Source: Lysobacter luteus (GTDB lineage Bacteria; Pseudomonadota; Gammaproteobacteria; Xanthomonadales; Xanthomonadaceae). Taken from it: a stretch of 64,000 nucleotides of DNA. The position numbers and the translations under genes were made by a program. Below are positions 18,259 to 27,023 of this stretch, one piece after another. Every line of letters starts with the position of its first letter. Position 1 is the first letter of the stretch. The stretch is taken from the NCBI RefSeq assembly GCF_907164845.1, contig NZ_OU015430.1:1974001-2038000 (forward strand), given 5' to 3'. The notes under the pieces are model-generated. The model saw only the letters and a list, made by a program, of their open reading frames with translations, did not search any database and was not told the DNA's origin.

Positions 18259-19614
18259 ATGCCCCGTCGACTGCTCCACGCCGCGTTGGGCTCGGTGTTG
18301 CTGGCATCGACCGCGATGGTCGCTCCCGTGCAGGCCGCCCCTCCCGCCCCTGCCGCCGCGCAGGTGGATCCCGTCGCCATTGCAATCACCCTGCTCGACC
18401 GACTCGATGCCGGCGAGTACGAGGCGGTCGAGGCGGGCTTCACCGCGCAGATGGCCGAGGCCGTCCCGGCCGCGCAGCTGCGGGCAATCTGGGAGTCGCT
18501 CCCGCGCCAGGCCGGCGCTGCCACCGGGCGCGGGACCCCGCGCGTGGTCGCGCAGGAGGACATGCGGATCGTCCTCGTGCCCTTGCACCACCAGAAGGCC
18601 GAACTGGTTGCGCAGGTGGTGGTCGATGGCGACGGGCGCGTCGCCGGGCTGATGATCAAGCCCGCCCCGCCCGCGCCAGCCGAGGCACCAGCGCCGGACG
18701 CCCCGTTCGAGGAGCGCGGGTTCAGCGTCGGCGACGCCGGCCGCGCGCTCAGCGGCACCCTGGCGATGCCCAAGCACGCGAGCACGCCGGTGCCGGGGGT
18801 GGTGCTGGTGCACGGCTCGGGTCCGCAGGACCGCAACGAGACGGTCGGTGCCAACCGGCCGTTCCTGGACATTGCCCGCGCATTGGCCGCGCGCGGCATC
18901 GCGGTGCTGCGCTATGACAAGCGCACCCAGGCACGTCCACAGGATTTCGCCGGCGGTGACTACGACGTCGACGACGAAACCACCGACGATGCGGTCGCCG
19001 CGGTAGCCGCCCTCCGCGAGGTCGACGGCGTCGACCGCGACCGGGTGTTCGTACTGGGCCACAGCCAGGGCGGAATGCTGGCACCGCGCATCGCCGAAGC
19101 ATCGGGCGACGTCGCCGGGCTGGTCATGCTCGCCGCCCCCGCGCGGCCGCTGCTGGACCTGCTGCCCGAGCAGAACCGCTACCTGTTTGCCGCCGACGGG
19201 GAGATCGTCCCCGCCGAACAGCAATTCCTCGACAGCCTGGACGCCTCGATCGCGCGCATCCGCAGCGGCGCGCCGATGGACGCCAGGGACACGCCGTTGG
19301 GCCTGCCGGTCGCGTACTGGCGCGGCCTCGATGCCATCGACCCCGTCGCCGACGCCCTGGCCATCGACATCCCGATCCTGCTGCTGCAGGGCGGCCGCGA
19401 CTTCCAGGTCATCGATGCCGACTGGCAGCGGTGGCGCCGCGCGCTGGCCGACCGACCGGACACGTCGTTCAAGCACTACCCCGCGCTCAACCATCTGGGT
19501 ATCGCCGGCCAGGGCGCGGGCACGCTGGCCGAATACGACCAGCCGGGACACGTCGACGCCGGACTGATCGACGATGTCGCCGAGTGGATCCTGTCAACGG
19601 ACGCGACCGAATGA
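18259..19614 (+). CDS. Exported alpha/beta hydrolase with an N-terminal DUF3887-like domain
   Basis: A protein of 451 residues. It has a Sec signal (about residues 1-26, ending PVQA), then a DUF3887-like helical/beta domain (LLDRLDAGEYEAVEAGFTAQM). From about residue 155 comes an alpha/beta hydrolase: oxyanion loop VLVHGSGPQDRNET, nucleophile elbow GHSQGGML, Asp in LLLQGGRDFQV and His in LNHLGIAG. It is predicted to be a periplasmic esterase or peptidase. The gene begins 1 base after the DUF4177 gene and overlaps the next by ATGA, so it may belong to the same operon. Confidence 0.88.
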   Translation: MPRRLLHAALGSVLLASTAMVAPVQAAPPAPAAAQVDPVAIAITLLDRLDAGEYEAVEAGFTAQMAEAVPAAQLRAIWESLPRQAGAATGRGTPRVVAQEDMRIVLVPLHHQKAELVAQVVVDGDGRVAGLMIKPAPPAPAEAPAPDAPFEERGFSVGDAGRALSGTLAMPKHASTPVPGVVLVHGSGPQDRNETVGANRPFLDIARALAARGIAVLRYDKRTQARPQDFAGGDYDVDDETTDDAVAAVAALREVDGVDRDRVFVLGHSQGGMLAPRIAEASGDVAGLVMLAAPARPLLDLLPEQNRYLFAADGEIVPAEQQFLDSLDASIARIRSGAPMDARDTPLGLPVAYWRGLDAIDPVADALAIDIPILLLQGGRDFQVIDADWQRWRRALADRPDTSFKHYPALNHLGIAGQGAGTLAEYDQPGHVDAGLIDDVAEWILSTDATE

Positions 19615-20189
19615 CGGCGGGCCCCGCGACCGACCCCGCCATCCAGCTGCGCCCCGTATCGACCCAGTCGCGCGTGATGCTGGCCGCGCTGGTGCTCGGG
19701 CTGCCGCTGCTGTCGCTGGTGATCCTGCCGACCCTCGGCATCGCCGACCCGGGAGCGGTGGACCGCACGCCAGCGTGGGCATTGCCGGGCGCCGCAGCGT
19801 TCTGCGTCGCCCTTGCGGTCGCGCTGGACTGGGGCCTGCGACGCCACCGCATCGCACTCGACGCGAGCGCGCTCGAAGTCACGACTTCCTTCTACCGGCG
19901 CCGCATCGCGCTGGGCGACCTGCGCATCGACCAGGCCCGGGTGGCGGACCTGGACGAACGTACCGAGCTGCGGCCCGCGCTCAAGACCAACGGCACCGGT
20001 CTGCCGGGCTTCAAGAGCGGCTGGTTCCGCCTGCGGAACGGCAACAAGGCGCTGGTCGCGACGGTTGGAGGAAGGCGCGCACTGTGGCTGCCGACGCGGC
20101 TGGGGTACGACCTGCTGCTGGAACCGGTGCGTCCGCAGGCGCTGCTGGACCGCCTGCGCGAACTGGCCGCCCCGAAGCCCGGGCGCTAA
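19611..20189 (+). CDS. Membrane protein with a bacterial PH-like domain
   Basis: A protein of 192 residues whose ATG overlaps the stop of the hydrolase gene. Two transmembrane segments (about residues 22-43 and 56-75) precede a soluble domain starting HRIALDASALEVTTSFYRRR, continuing with IALGDLRIDQARV and ending with PQALLDRLREL. This arrangement matches small membrane PH-like domain proteins. The function is unknown; a structural or envelope role is possible. It lies 9 bases before an M15 peptidase gene. Confidence 0.7.
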   Translation: MTAGPATDPAIQLRPVSTQSRVMLAALVLGLPLLSLVILPTLGIADPGAVDRTPAWALPGAAAFCVALAVALDWGLRRHRIALDASALEVTTSFYRRRIALGDLRIDQARVADLDERTELRPALKTNGTGLPGFKSGWFRLRNGNKALVATVGGRRALWLPTRLGYDLLLEPVRPQALLDRLRELAAPKPGR

Positions 20190-20198
20190 CCTGCGCCC

Positions 20199-21014
20199 AT
20201 GCGTGGCCAACCCGACATCCTGGTCAACACCGCCGAGATCGAGCTCTGGCCGCACGGGCTCTTGCGCGCCCGCAGCAACCACGATGCCCGTGCCCTGGCA
20301 CGCGCCCGCCACGTGCTGCGGCGCAAGCGCGACGGCCGCTACCTCGCGGCCGACCTGCCCGAGGGGTTGCTGCCACTGGTCCCGCGGCTGGCGCGCGAAC
20401 CGGGGATCGACGCAGCGCTGGACGCACTCGAGTGGCACCCCGGCCACCGCCGGCCGGGCATCGAGCGCGTCGGCGAACTGCCGCTGGACCGCCTCCACGA
20501 ACGGCTCGAAGCGCTTGGACTGGACGACAGCTACGGTGAGCGTACCGGCCTGGCGCTTGTCGCCGAACCGGAATGGCTGGCGCTGGCGGGGTTCGACCGG
20601 TTCCGCCGACCACTGTGGCTGCACACCGACGCTGCACGCGCCTGGCGCCACCTGCAGGCGGCGGCCGGTCGCGACGGTGTGGTGCTGGAGGCGATCTCCG
20701 GCTATCGCAGCCACGATTACCAGCTGGGGATATTCGAGCGAAAGCGCGCGCGCGGGCTCGGGATCGCTGACATCCTCGCGGTGAACGCCGCGCCCGGGTA
20801 CAGCGAGCACCACTCCGGCTTCGCGCTCGACGTCGGCACCCCGGGGGAGCCACCGGCCGAGGAGACCTTCGAATCAACCCCCGCATTCGCCTGGCTGACC
20901 AACAATGCCAGCGGCTATGGCTTCACGATGAGCTACCCGCGCGACAATCCGCACGGCATCGTCTACGAACCCTGGCACTGGCACTGGGCGCCGGTCGACG
21001 CAATGGCCGACTGA
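20199..21014 (+). CDS. M15-family D-alanyl-D-alanine carboxypeptidase-like protein
   Basis: A protein of 271 residues. The C-terminal half carries the VanY/M15B zinc-site pattern: SGYRSHDYQ, SEHHSGFALDVGTPG (His and Asp ligands) and EPWHWHW (third ligand). The N-terminal ~130 residues are a non-catalytic Arg/Leu-rich region that I do not recognise. No signal peptide is evident, which is unusual for a peptidoglycan peptidase; either the annotated start is wrong or the protein acts on cytoplasmic muropeptides. It converges with the glycosylase gene. Confidence 0.85.
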   Translation: MRGQPDILVNTAEIELWPHGLLRARSNHDARALARARHVLRRKRDGRYLAADLPEGLLPLVPRLAREPGIDAALDALEWHPGHRRPGIERVGELPLDRLHERLEALGLDDSYGERTGLALVAEPEWLALAGFDRFRRPLWLHTDAARAWRHLQAAAGRDGVVLEAISGYRSHDYQLGIFERKRARGLGIADILAVNAAPGYSEHHSGFALDVGTPGEPPAEETFESTPAFAWLTNNASGYGFTMSYPRDNPHGIVYEPWHWHWAPVDAMAD

Positions 21015-21023
21015 GGCCCCGCC

Positions 21024-21695
21024 TCACTCCTGCGAGCGCTTGGTCGGCGCCTTGGCCCCCGCCGCACTGTCGGCGATCCGCCACAGATAGAAGCTGGCAT
21101 AGCTGCGGTACGGCCCCCATCGCTCGCCGCGTTCGGCAAGCTGTTTCGGCGTCGGCATCGCCTCCAGGCGGTCGACCATCTGCGCGCCCTTGCGGATGCC
21201 CAGGTCGTCGACCGGCAGCACGTCCGGCCGCCCCAGCCGGAACATCAGCATCATCTCCACCGTCCAGCGGCCGATGCCGCGAACCGGCACCAGCGCGTCG
21301 ATGATCGCGTCGTTGTCCATCGTCGCCATCCGCCGCAGCGACGGGATCTCGCCGCGCTCCTCGCGAGCGGACAGGTCCCGCAGCGCCAGCAACTTGTTGC
21401 CCGACACGCCGCAGCCGCGCAGGGTCGCGTCATCGCACCGGCCGAGCGTGTCGTAGTGCAGGCGCTCGCTGCCGATCGCCGCCTCCACGCGCCCCACGAT
21501 GGTCGATGCGGCCTTGCCGCTGAGCTGCTGGAACAGGATCGCCCGTGCCAGCGCGTCGACCGGATCGAACGTCTTGCGCCAGCGTGGATCCGGCGCGATC
21601 GGCCCCAGCTCGCGCATCCAGCGGGCGAGCTTGCGGTCGCGGCGGGTCAAATGCGCGTGGGCGGCATCGGTGTCGAACCCGCGGGCGTGCCGCAT
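21024..21695 (-). CDS. DNA-3-methyladenine glycosylase II (AlkA family)
   Basis: A protein of 223 residues starting at 21695. It shows the HhH-GPD superfamily signature: LARAILFQQLSGKAASTIVG, the helix-hairpin-helix LVPVRGIGRWTVEMMLM and the catalytic Asp in LPVDDLGIRKG. The enzyme removes alkylated purines in base excision repair. The length fits single-domain AlkA-like enzymes (Mag/AlkA core without the N-terminal domain of E. coli AlkA). It begins 2 bases after the stop of the upstream DUF423 gene. Confidence 0.92.
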   Translation of the reverse strand: MRHARGFDTDAAHAHLTRRDRKLARWMRELGPIAPDPRWRKTFDPVDALARAILFQQLSGKAASTIVGRVEAAIGSERLHYDTLGRCDDATLRGCGVSGNKLLALRDLSAREERGEIPSLRRMATMDNDAIIDALVPVRGIGRWTVEMMLMFRLGRPDVLPVDDLGIRKGAQMVDRLEAMPTPKQLAERGERWGPYRSYASFYLWRIADSAAGAKAPTKRSQE

Positions 21696-21697
21696 CG

Positions 21698-22081
21698 TCA
21701 GTGGCCCAGCCGGTCGGCCGCCCAGCCCAGCCACGCGAAGATCATGAGGCCACCGCCGAGCGGCGCGAACACCGTCGGCGCGTCGAACAGGTGGGCCGCG
21801 ACCAGGCTGCCCGAGAACAACAGGGTGCCAAGCAGCAGCCCCATCAACGCCAGCCGCGCCGACCACCGGACCGCCAGGGGCCCGAGCGCGGCCAGCGCGA
21901 TGCCGTGGCCGAACGCGAACAGCGCGGCCGGCTGCAGCCGCGCCTGCGCGGCGGGGTCAACCACGTGCGCGACATAGGCCGACAGCGCCACCGCGATGGC
22001 CGCCATGACCGCGCCAGACGCCGGAAGGACCCGCAGCGAACGGGGGCTGGACGCGCGTGCGCCGGTCGGTTTCGGTGTCAT
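21698..22081 (-). CDS. DUF423 family membrane protein
   Basis: A protein of 127 residues with four predicted transmembrane segments, starting at 22081. It shows the DUF423 layout: an N-terminal helix, AALFAFGHGIALAALG, LLLGTLLFSGSLVA and APLGGGLMIFAWLGWA. The family is widespread in the inner membrane with no settled function. It is upstream of and nearly abutting the alkA-like gene, so they are probably co-transcribed. Confidence 0.88.
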   Translation of the reverse strand: MTPKPTGARASSPRSLRVLPASGAVMAAIAVALSAYVAHVVDPAAQARLQPAALFAFGHGIALAALGPLAVRWSARLALMGLLLGTLLFSGSLVAAHLFDAPTVFAPLGGGLMIFAWLGWAADRLGH

Positions 22082-22119
22082 GCCTGGGGCCTCGTCGGGA
22101 TTGGCCGCACGATACCAGC

Positions 22120-22157
22120 CCCCAAAACGAAACGCGCCGCGGAAATCCGCGGCGCGT
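22120..22157 (-). terminator. Rho-independent terminator of the SRPBCC gene
   Basis: An 11-bp perfect stem (22132-22142 with 22147-22157) and a 4-base loop lie 27 bases after the SRPBCC stop. On the minus strand it is followed by a T-rich run (TTTCGTTTT). It separates this gene from DUF423. Confidence 0.85.
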
Positions 22158-22183
22158 CGGGTATCACCGTGTAGCAGGGAGGT

Positions 22184-23386
22184 TTACTTGACCGCCCAGT
22201 AGACGACGAACTCGCCGTTCTCGGTGAAGCCGCTGTTGATGCCGTCCACCCACGCCTCGTATGGGCGCTCGACGGTCTGGTGGCCGCGGGTCATCGCCCA
22301 GCCACGCAGCGCATCGCGCACGTTCGAGAGGTTGGCCATGTGGCCCTTGAAGGGGACCATCGCGACCGGGCCGGCGGGGACTTCGACCACTTCGACCGGA
22401 CCCTGTACTTCGATCTTCAGCGGACCGTTGGACGGGTACTCGGTAGCCGAGGCGAGGATCGACTTGCCGGTCACCGCCGGGGCGTTGTCGCCCTCTTCCG
22501 CGCCCTCTTCCGCGCCCTCGGCATCGGCCGCGTCATCGGTCTCGGCAGCGTCGTCATTGCCATTGCCACTGCCCGCAAGGCGGACCGGCTGGGCGACTTC
22601 GAACGCGTAGTTCTCGGAACCGAACTCGTTGGTGATGATGCGGACCGGGCCGGCCGGCTCAAGGCCGTTGGCGTCCATCACCTTGGTGATCCACTGCATG
22701 TTGTTGCGCATGGTGCGCTGCACGACGTCGTTGTTGCGCTCTACCGCCGCACCCACCACCAGCAGCGTCTGCGCCGGGCGCTCGCCCATCTGCGGCGCCA
22801 TGGTCGGGTCGTCCTTGCTCAGCTCGGCGTAGTCGAAGTTCGGCACCGCGGCGAGCATGTTGCTCAGGCGCGACAGGCTGACCTTCATGTCGCCACCGAA
22901 GTTGCTGCCCACGTACATGCCGGCGTAGCGGCCGAGCAGGTTCATGCCGTAGTCGACGTCGTAGGTCTGGGTGATCTTGACGTTGCGGTTGTTGCGGCCG
23001 GTCGGCTCCAGGATGAACTTGGTGACCTTGTTCTTGCCGACCTTGTCGTCATTGATCCGGAAGGTGACGCTCTTGTTCGGGACGGCCTCGATGATCTCCC
23101 AGCTGCCCTCGCCCACTTCCTTCACGTCCGAATCGAACTCCAGGCGCGCACCGACGCCCTCTTCCGGCCCGATCAGCTTCTTGTCCATGCCCGGGTCGCG
23201 CAGCGCCAGCGTGTTCCAGTCGTCGAAACGACGGAAGCTGCTGATCGTGTCGTATACGACCGTGAGCTTGCGGTTGGTCTCAACCGAGTTCTCGATGTGG
23301 CGGCTCGACGGCAGCAGGAAGCCGACAGCGACGAAAAGCACGGCCACGATGGCCAGTGAAATCAGGATCTCGATCAGACGGGTCAT
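22184..23386 (-). CDS. Membrane-anchored SRPBCC protein with a C-terminal GyrI-like region
   Basis: A protein of 400 residues. One N-terminal transmembrane segment (LIEILISLAIVAVLFVAVGFL) anchors a SRPBCC (START-like) domain at about residues 30-190 (YDTISSFRRFDDWNTLAL, GEGSWEIIEAVPNKSVTFR). A second, effector-binding-like domain covers about residues 200-400. It is interrupted by an acidic low-complexity insert of about 30 residues rich in Asp, Glu and Ala. SRPBCC and GyrI-like folds both bind hydrophobic or aromatic ligands, so a ligand-sensing or transfer role is possible. I cannot name the ligand. A clear terminator follows the gene. Confidence 0.82.
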   Translation of the reverse strand: MTRLIEILISLAIVAVLFVAVGFLLPSSRHIENSVETNRKLTVVYDTISSFRRFDDWNTLALRDPGMDKKLIGPEEGVGARLEFDSDVKEVGEGSWEIIEAVPNKSVTFRINDDKVGKNKVTKFILEPTGRNNRNVKITQTYDVDYGMNLLGRYAGMYVGSNFGGDMKVSLSRLSNMLAAVPNFDYAELSKDDPTMAPQMGERPAQTLLVVGAAVERNNDVVQRTMRNNMQWITKVMDANGLEPAGPVRIITNEFGSENYAFEVAQPVRLAGSGNGNDDAAETDDAADAEGAEEGAEEGDNAPAVTGKSILASATEYPSNGPLKIEVQGPVEVVEVPAGPVAMVPFKGHMANLSNVRDALRGWAMTRGHQTVERPYEAWVDGINSGFTENGEFVVYWAVK

Positions 23387-23483
23387 TCAGGTTCTCCAGG
23401 GCCGGACCCGGGACGGGACGGGGCGCAGACCCATCATCCTAGCAAGGAAGATATGGCCAGCGCAGCCTCCCGCGATCACAAAA

Positions 23484-23524
23484 GGCCGGAGCCGCAAAGC
23501 CGCCCGGGGGCGACTTCTCCGGTC
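23484..23524 (-). terminator. Possible terminator of the two-component operon
   Basis: An 8-bp stem with one G-T pair (23484-23491 with 23517-23524) and a long GC-rich loop is followed on the minus strand by TTTT. It lies just past the response regulator stop. The long loop lowers confidence. Confidence 0.5.
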
Positions 23525-23534
23525 AAGGCCCGTC

Positions 23535-24176
23535 TCAGACCAGCTGGAGTTCGAAGGCCTTCAGCACGGCCCGGGTGCGGTCGCGTACGCCCAGCTTGGA
23601 GAGGATGTTGGAGACGTGGTTCTTGATGGTCCCCTCCGCCACTCCGAGCGAGTTGGCGATTTCCTTGTTGGAAAAGCCGCCGGCCATCAGCCGCAGGATC
23701 TCGGTCTCGCGCTCGGTCAACGGGTCCGGGCGGTCCAGGCTGACGAAATCGTTGCGCATGTGCTCCAGTCCCGACAGCAGCCGCTGGGTCATGGCCGGCT
23801 GGACCAGCGACCCGCCGGCGGCGACGGTCTGGATCGCCCCCACCAGCTGCTCGAGCGACACGTCCTTGAGCAGGTAGCCCTTGGCGCCGGCCTTGAGCCC
23901 GGCCAGCACCAGCTGGTCGTCGTCGAACGTGGTCAGGATGATCGTGGGCGGCAGCTGGTTGGTGCGGGCCAGGGCCTGCAGCGCCTCCAGTCCGGACATC
24001 ACCGGCATCCGCATGTCCATCAGGACGACGTCGGGCCGCACCTGGGGGATCACTTCGACCGCCTGCCGGCCATCGCCCGCCTCGGCCACCACTTCGATGC
24101 CGTCGGCCAGCGACAGCAGCGAACGCACGCCCTGGCGCACCAGGGTCTGATCATCGACAAGCAGTACGCGGATCAT
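23535..24176 (-). CDS. NarL/LuxR-family response regulator
   Basis: A protein of 213 residues starting at 24176. The receiver domain has the acidic pair LVDDQ (Asp8-Asp9), the phospho-acceptor Asp54 in PDVVLMDMRMP and Lys in LLKDVSLEQL. The C-terminal LuxR helix-turn-helix is LTERETEILRLMAGGFSNKE followed by IANSLGVAEGTIKNHVSNIL. It is a DNA-binding transcription factor, partner of the kinase whose stop overlaps its start by 4 bases (ATGA). Regulated genes are not evident from the window. Confidence 0.95.
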   Translation of the reverse strand: MIRVLLVDDQTLVRQGVRSLLSLADGIEVVAEAGDGRQAVEVIPQVRPDVVLMDMRMPVMSGLEALQALARTNQLPPTIILTTFDDDQLVLAGLKAGAKGYLLKDVSLEQLVGAIQTVAAGGSLVQPAMTQRLLSGLEHMRNDFVSLDRPDPLTERETEILRLMAGGFSNKEIANSLGVAEGTIKNHVSNILSKLGVRDRTRAVLKAFELQLV

Positions 24177-25369
24177 GCAACCACTCCTTCGCTGGCGGCG
24201 GAGGCCGCCGTGGCCGGTAGCGTCAGGTGAAGGCGGAAGCCTGCCTGCGCCCGGGTTTCGATCGTCAGCTCGCCACCGTACTGCTGCAGGCGCTCGCGCA
24301 TGCCGCGCAGGCCGTTGCCGGCGGTGAGTTCGTCCGCGCCGCGCCCGTCGTCGCGCGCGGTCATGTCGATCCGGCACTGCTCGCGGCGTGCGCGGATCCA
24401 GAGGTTGCGGGCGCCGGCGTGGCGCACCGCGTTGGTGATGATTTCCTGCGTGCAGCGCAGCAGCACGTGGGCGCGCTCGGGGTCGTCGAGCGTGAGCGGC
24501 GCCTCGATGTCCATGTGGATGTCGAGGCCGGGCACGTTCTCGGCCAGCGGCTGCAACGCCGCGGCCAGGTCGATGGCGCCGTCCTCGCGTAACTGGCTGA
24601 CCGCCTCGCGCACATCGGTGAGCAGCAGCTTGGCCAGCGTGTGGGCCTGGCCGACGTGGTCGCGCGCGCGGCCGTCAACGAGGTGCCCCGCGACTTCCAG
24701 GTTGAGGCTCAGCGCGGTCAGGTGGTGGCCGAGCAGGTCGTGCAGCTCACGGGAGATGCGCGTGCGCTCGTTGATGCGTGCGCTCTCGGCCAGCAGCAAC
24801 CGCGTCGCGCGCAGTTCGGCATTGAGCCGGCGCTGCTCCTCGCGGGCCTGGGCCTGCTGCTTGGCCACCAGCGCGGTGACGAACACCAGGCTCGAGAACC
24901 CCACGTAGGCCAGCGACTGGGCCACCGCGATCAGCAGCGGCATGCCGATGGTGACGAACACCGGCGCGATCACCAGGTTGCCGCCAATCAACCAGGCAAT
25001 GCCCACCCGCAGCGACAGCAACCAGGGCAGCAGCCCGGCGACGACCATCAGGAGGATGCTGCCCAGGCCGGTGCTCGACAGGTAGCTCACGCCGATCGCG
25101 CACAGGGTGAGCACCAGCAGCAGGACGTGGGACAGCAACGTCGGCCGTTGGCTTCCCAGGTCGCGGGTGATCCACCAGTAGGCCCCGCCGAACGTCAGGT
25201 ACAGCGCGACCCAGCGCGCCACCAGCAGGTCGAAAGACCCGTGCCCCTCGGCGGCGAGCACCAGCCCACCCGGGTCCAGCCACAGCTGGACCAGCCACAT
25301 GCCGACCATGCCCCACGTGAAGAGACCGGCGAAACGCAGCAGTCGGCTATGGTTCAGGCGGCTCAGCAT
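24173..25369 (-). CDS. Sensor histidine kinase, HisKA_3 (DesK/LiaS-like) type
   Basis: A protein of 398 residues. About six hydrophobic segments occupy residues 8-170. A coiled-coil follows (KQQAQAREEQRRLNAELRA), then the dimerisation and phospho-acceptor segment RISRELHDLLGHHLTALSLN, with the His in ELHDLLGH. The ATPase lobe has the N box EIITNAVRHAGA and the G box GNGLRGMRERLQQYGG. With few periplasmic residues, it likely senses a membrane-associated signal. It forms an operon with the downstream response regulator. Confidence 0.93.
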   Translation of the reverse strand: MLSRLNHSRLLRFAGLFTWGMVGMWLVQLWLDPGGLVLAAEGHGSFDLLVARWVALYLTFGGAYWWITRDLGSQRPTLLSHVLLLVLTLCAIGVSYLSSTGLGSILLMVVAGLLPWLLSLRVGIAWLIGGNLVIAPVFVTIGMPLLIAVAQSLAYVGFSSLVFVTALVAKQQAQAREEQRRLNAELRATRLLLAESARINERTRISRELHDLLGHHLTALSLNLEVAGHLVDGRARDHVGQAHTLAKLLLTDVREAVSQLREDGAIDLAAALQPLAENVPGLDIHMDIEAPLTLDDPERAHVLLRCTQEIITNAVRHAGARNLWIRARREQCRIDMTARDDGRGADELTAGNGLRGMRERLQQYGGELTIETRAQAGFRLHLTLPATAASAASEGVVA

Positions 25370-25485
25370 GTCCGCATGCTATCGGCATTCCCCGCCCACC
25401 GGTGCCCCCGAAAGTCATGCCTGAATGCGGGTCCGCGCATCCTGCTCGCGCGGGCCCGGCAGTCGCTCGCGCCCGCCCCCCGTGC

Positions 25486-25491
25486 GATAAT
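25486..25491 (+). promoter_or_regulatory. Candidate -10 box (GATAAT) upstream of the GNAT-min operon
   Basis: GATAAT lies 54 bases before the GNAT start in very GC-rich DNA, in the same TAATCGCG context as the tesB box at 7805. No convincing -35 is seen. Confidence 0.35.
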
Positions 25492-25544
25492 CGCGACGCT
25501 GCGCGACCGCCGCGCGGTGCACGCAGAACCTCTTGGAGCCCGGA

Positions 25545-26153
25545 ATGTCGATCGTCGTCCGCGACGTGCGTGAGCACGAGCTGGATTCCGTCCTTGCCCT
25601 GAACAATGCCGCCGGCCCCGCGATCCTGCCCCTGGATTCGGCCCGGTTGCGCCATTTCTACGAGACCGCCGAATACTTCCGCGTCGCCGAGCGCGACGGG
25701 ACGCTGGCCGGGTTCCTGATCGGCGTCGGCAGCGATGCGGACCATGACAGCCGCAATTTCCAGTGGTTCCGCGAGCGGTATCCCCGTTTTTTCTACATCG
25801 ACCGCGTGGTCGTCGCCAGCCGCCGCCGCGGCGGCGGTGTCGGCCGTGCGTTCTATGCCGACGTGCAGAGCCACGCCGAGCTGCGCTACCCGCTCGTGAC
25901 CTGCGAGGTGTTCCTGGAGGGCGTGACCGACCCGGTGCTGCTGTTCCACGGCAGCTTCGGTTTCCGCGAGGTCGGCCAGCGCGTGCTGGTACGCAACGGC
26001 ATGCGCGCGGCGATGCTGATGAAGGAGCTCTGCAGCTATCCCTGGGTGCGCGACACCTACGGCGGCAACCTCCCCGACGTGCCCTGGATCACCACGCGCA
26101 GCGTCCTCGAGGCGCCGCCGGCCCCCCGCTCGACCGGAACCGGCGGTCCATGA
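25545..26153 (+). CDS. GNAT family N-acetyltransferase
   Basis: A protein of 202 residues. The ATG at 25545 has TTGGAG upstream; an in-frame start 12 bases earlier is less likely. The acetyl-CoA site is RVVVASRRRGGGVGRAFYAD (motif A), followed by a beta-bulge region and LLFHGSFGFREVGQ. The family acetylates amines on small molecules or proteins. The substrate is unknown. Its stop overlaps the minC start by ATGA, so the acetyltransferase is translated with the Min system. Confidence 0.85.
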   Translation: MSIVVRDVREHELDSVLALNNAAGPAILPLDSARLRHFYETAEYFRVAERDGTLAGFLIGVGSDADHDSRNFQWFRERYPRFFYIDRVVVASRRRGGGVGRAFYADVQSHAELRYPLVTCEVFLEGVTDPVLLFHGSFGFREVGQRVLVRNGMRAAMLMKELCSYPWVRDTYGGNLPDVPWITTRSVLEAPPAPRSTGTGGP

Positions 26154-26944
26154 GCGCGGTCGGGATGGACTACGAACCGGCCGGCGAGCTGAAGATCGGC
26201 CAGGTCGGCATCGCCAACCTCCGCATCCGCACCCTCGACATCGACCGCCTGGCGGCGGAGATGGCGGACCGCGTGCGGCGCGCGCCCAACCTGTTCCGCC
26301 GGGCCGCCGTGGTGGTGGATTTTGGCGGCCTCTCCCAGACCCCGGATGTCGCCACCGCGCGGGCCCTGCTCGACGGCCTGCGCAAGGCCGGCGTGCTGCC
26401 GGTGGCGCTGGCATACGGGTCGAGCGACACCGAGCGCCTGGCCGAGGCGCTGGAGCTTCCGTTGCTGGCCAAGTTCCGCGCGCAGTACGAGCGTGCCGGC
26501 GACGCGCCGGAGCCCGCGCCCGCCGCCGGGGCCGCAGTCCCGCGCACCGCCTCCGCACCGCCGCGCGAAGCGCCGCGTCCACCGGCCCAGGTGGCCGCCA
26601 CCGGCGCCAGCCCCGGGCTGGTCCACGCCGCGCTCGTGCGGTCGGGCCAGCAGCTGTACGCCGACAACCGCGACCTCACCATCCTGACCGCGGTCGGCGC
26701 CGGCGCCGAAGTCATCGCCGACGGTTCGGTCCACATCTACGGTCCGCTCCGCGGCCGCGCGCTTGCCGGCGCGCAGGGCAACGAGCAGGCGCGCATCTTC
26801 TGCCGCGAGTTCCATGCCGAGCTGGTCGCCATCGCCGGCCACTACAAGGTGCTCGAGGAAATCCCGAAGGACCTGCGCGGCAAGGCGGTGCAGGTCTGGC
26901 TGGAGGACGGCCAACTGCACATCGCCGCGCTGGACGCCACCTGA
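26150..26944 (+). CDS. minC: Septum site-determining protein MinC
   Basis: A protein of 264 residues. The N-terminal domain (about 1-115) has the FtsZ-inhibiting fold (RRAAVVVDFGGLSQTPDV). A Pro/Ala-rich linker of about 40 residues leads to the C-terminal right-handed beta-helix with SGQQLYADNRDLTILTAVGA and SVHIYGPLRGRALAGA, which binds MinD. MinC blocks Z-ring assembly away from midcell. The ATG overlaps the stop of the GNAT gene; minD follows after 79 bases. Confidence 0.95.
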   Translation: MSAVGMDYEPAGELKIGQVGIANLRIRTLDIDRLAAEMADRVRRAPNLFRRAAVVVDFGGLSQTPDVATARALLDGLRKAGVLPVALAYGSSDTERLAEALELPLLAKFRAQYERAGDAPEPAPAAGAAVPRTASAPPREAPRPPAQVAATGASPGLVHAALVRSGQQLYADNRDLTILTAVGAGAEVIADGSVHIYGPLRGRALAGAQGNEQARIFCREFHAELVAIAGHYKVLEEIPKDLRGKAVQVWLEDGQLHIAALDAT

Positions 26945-27023
26945 CGCGGCAAAACGGGCATCCTGTCACGCGGGATCCGTCACACCCCCATATGCAACAC
27001 CCCAATCACCGGAGGATCAGAAC

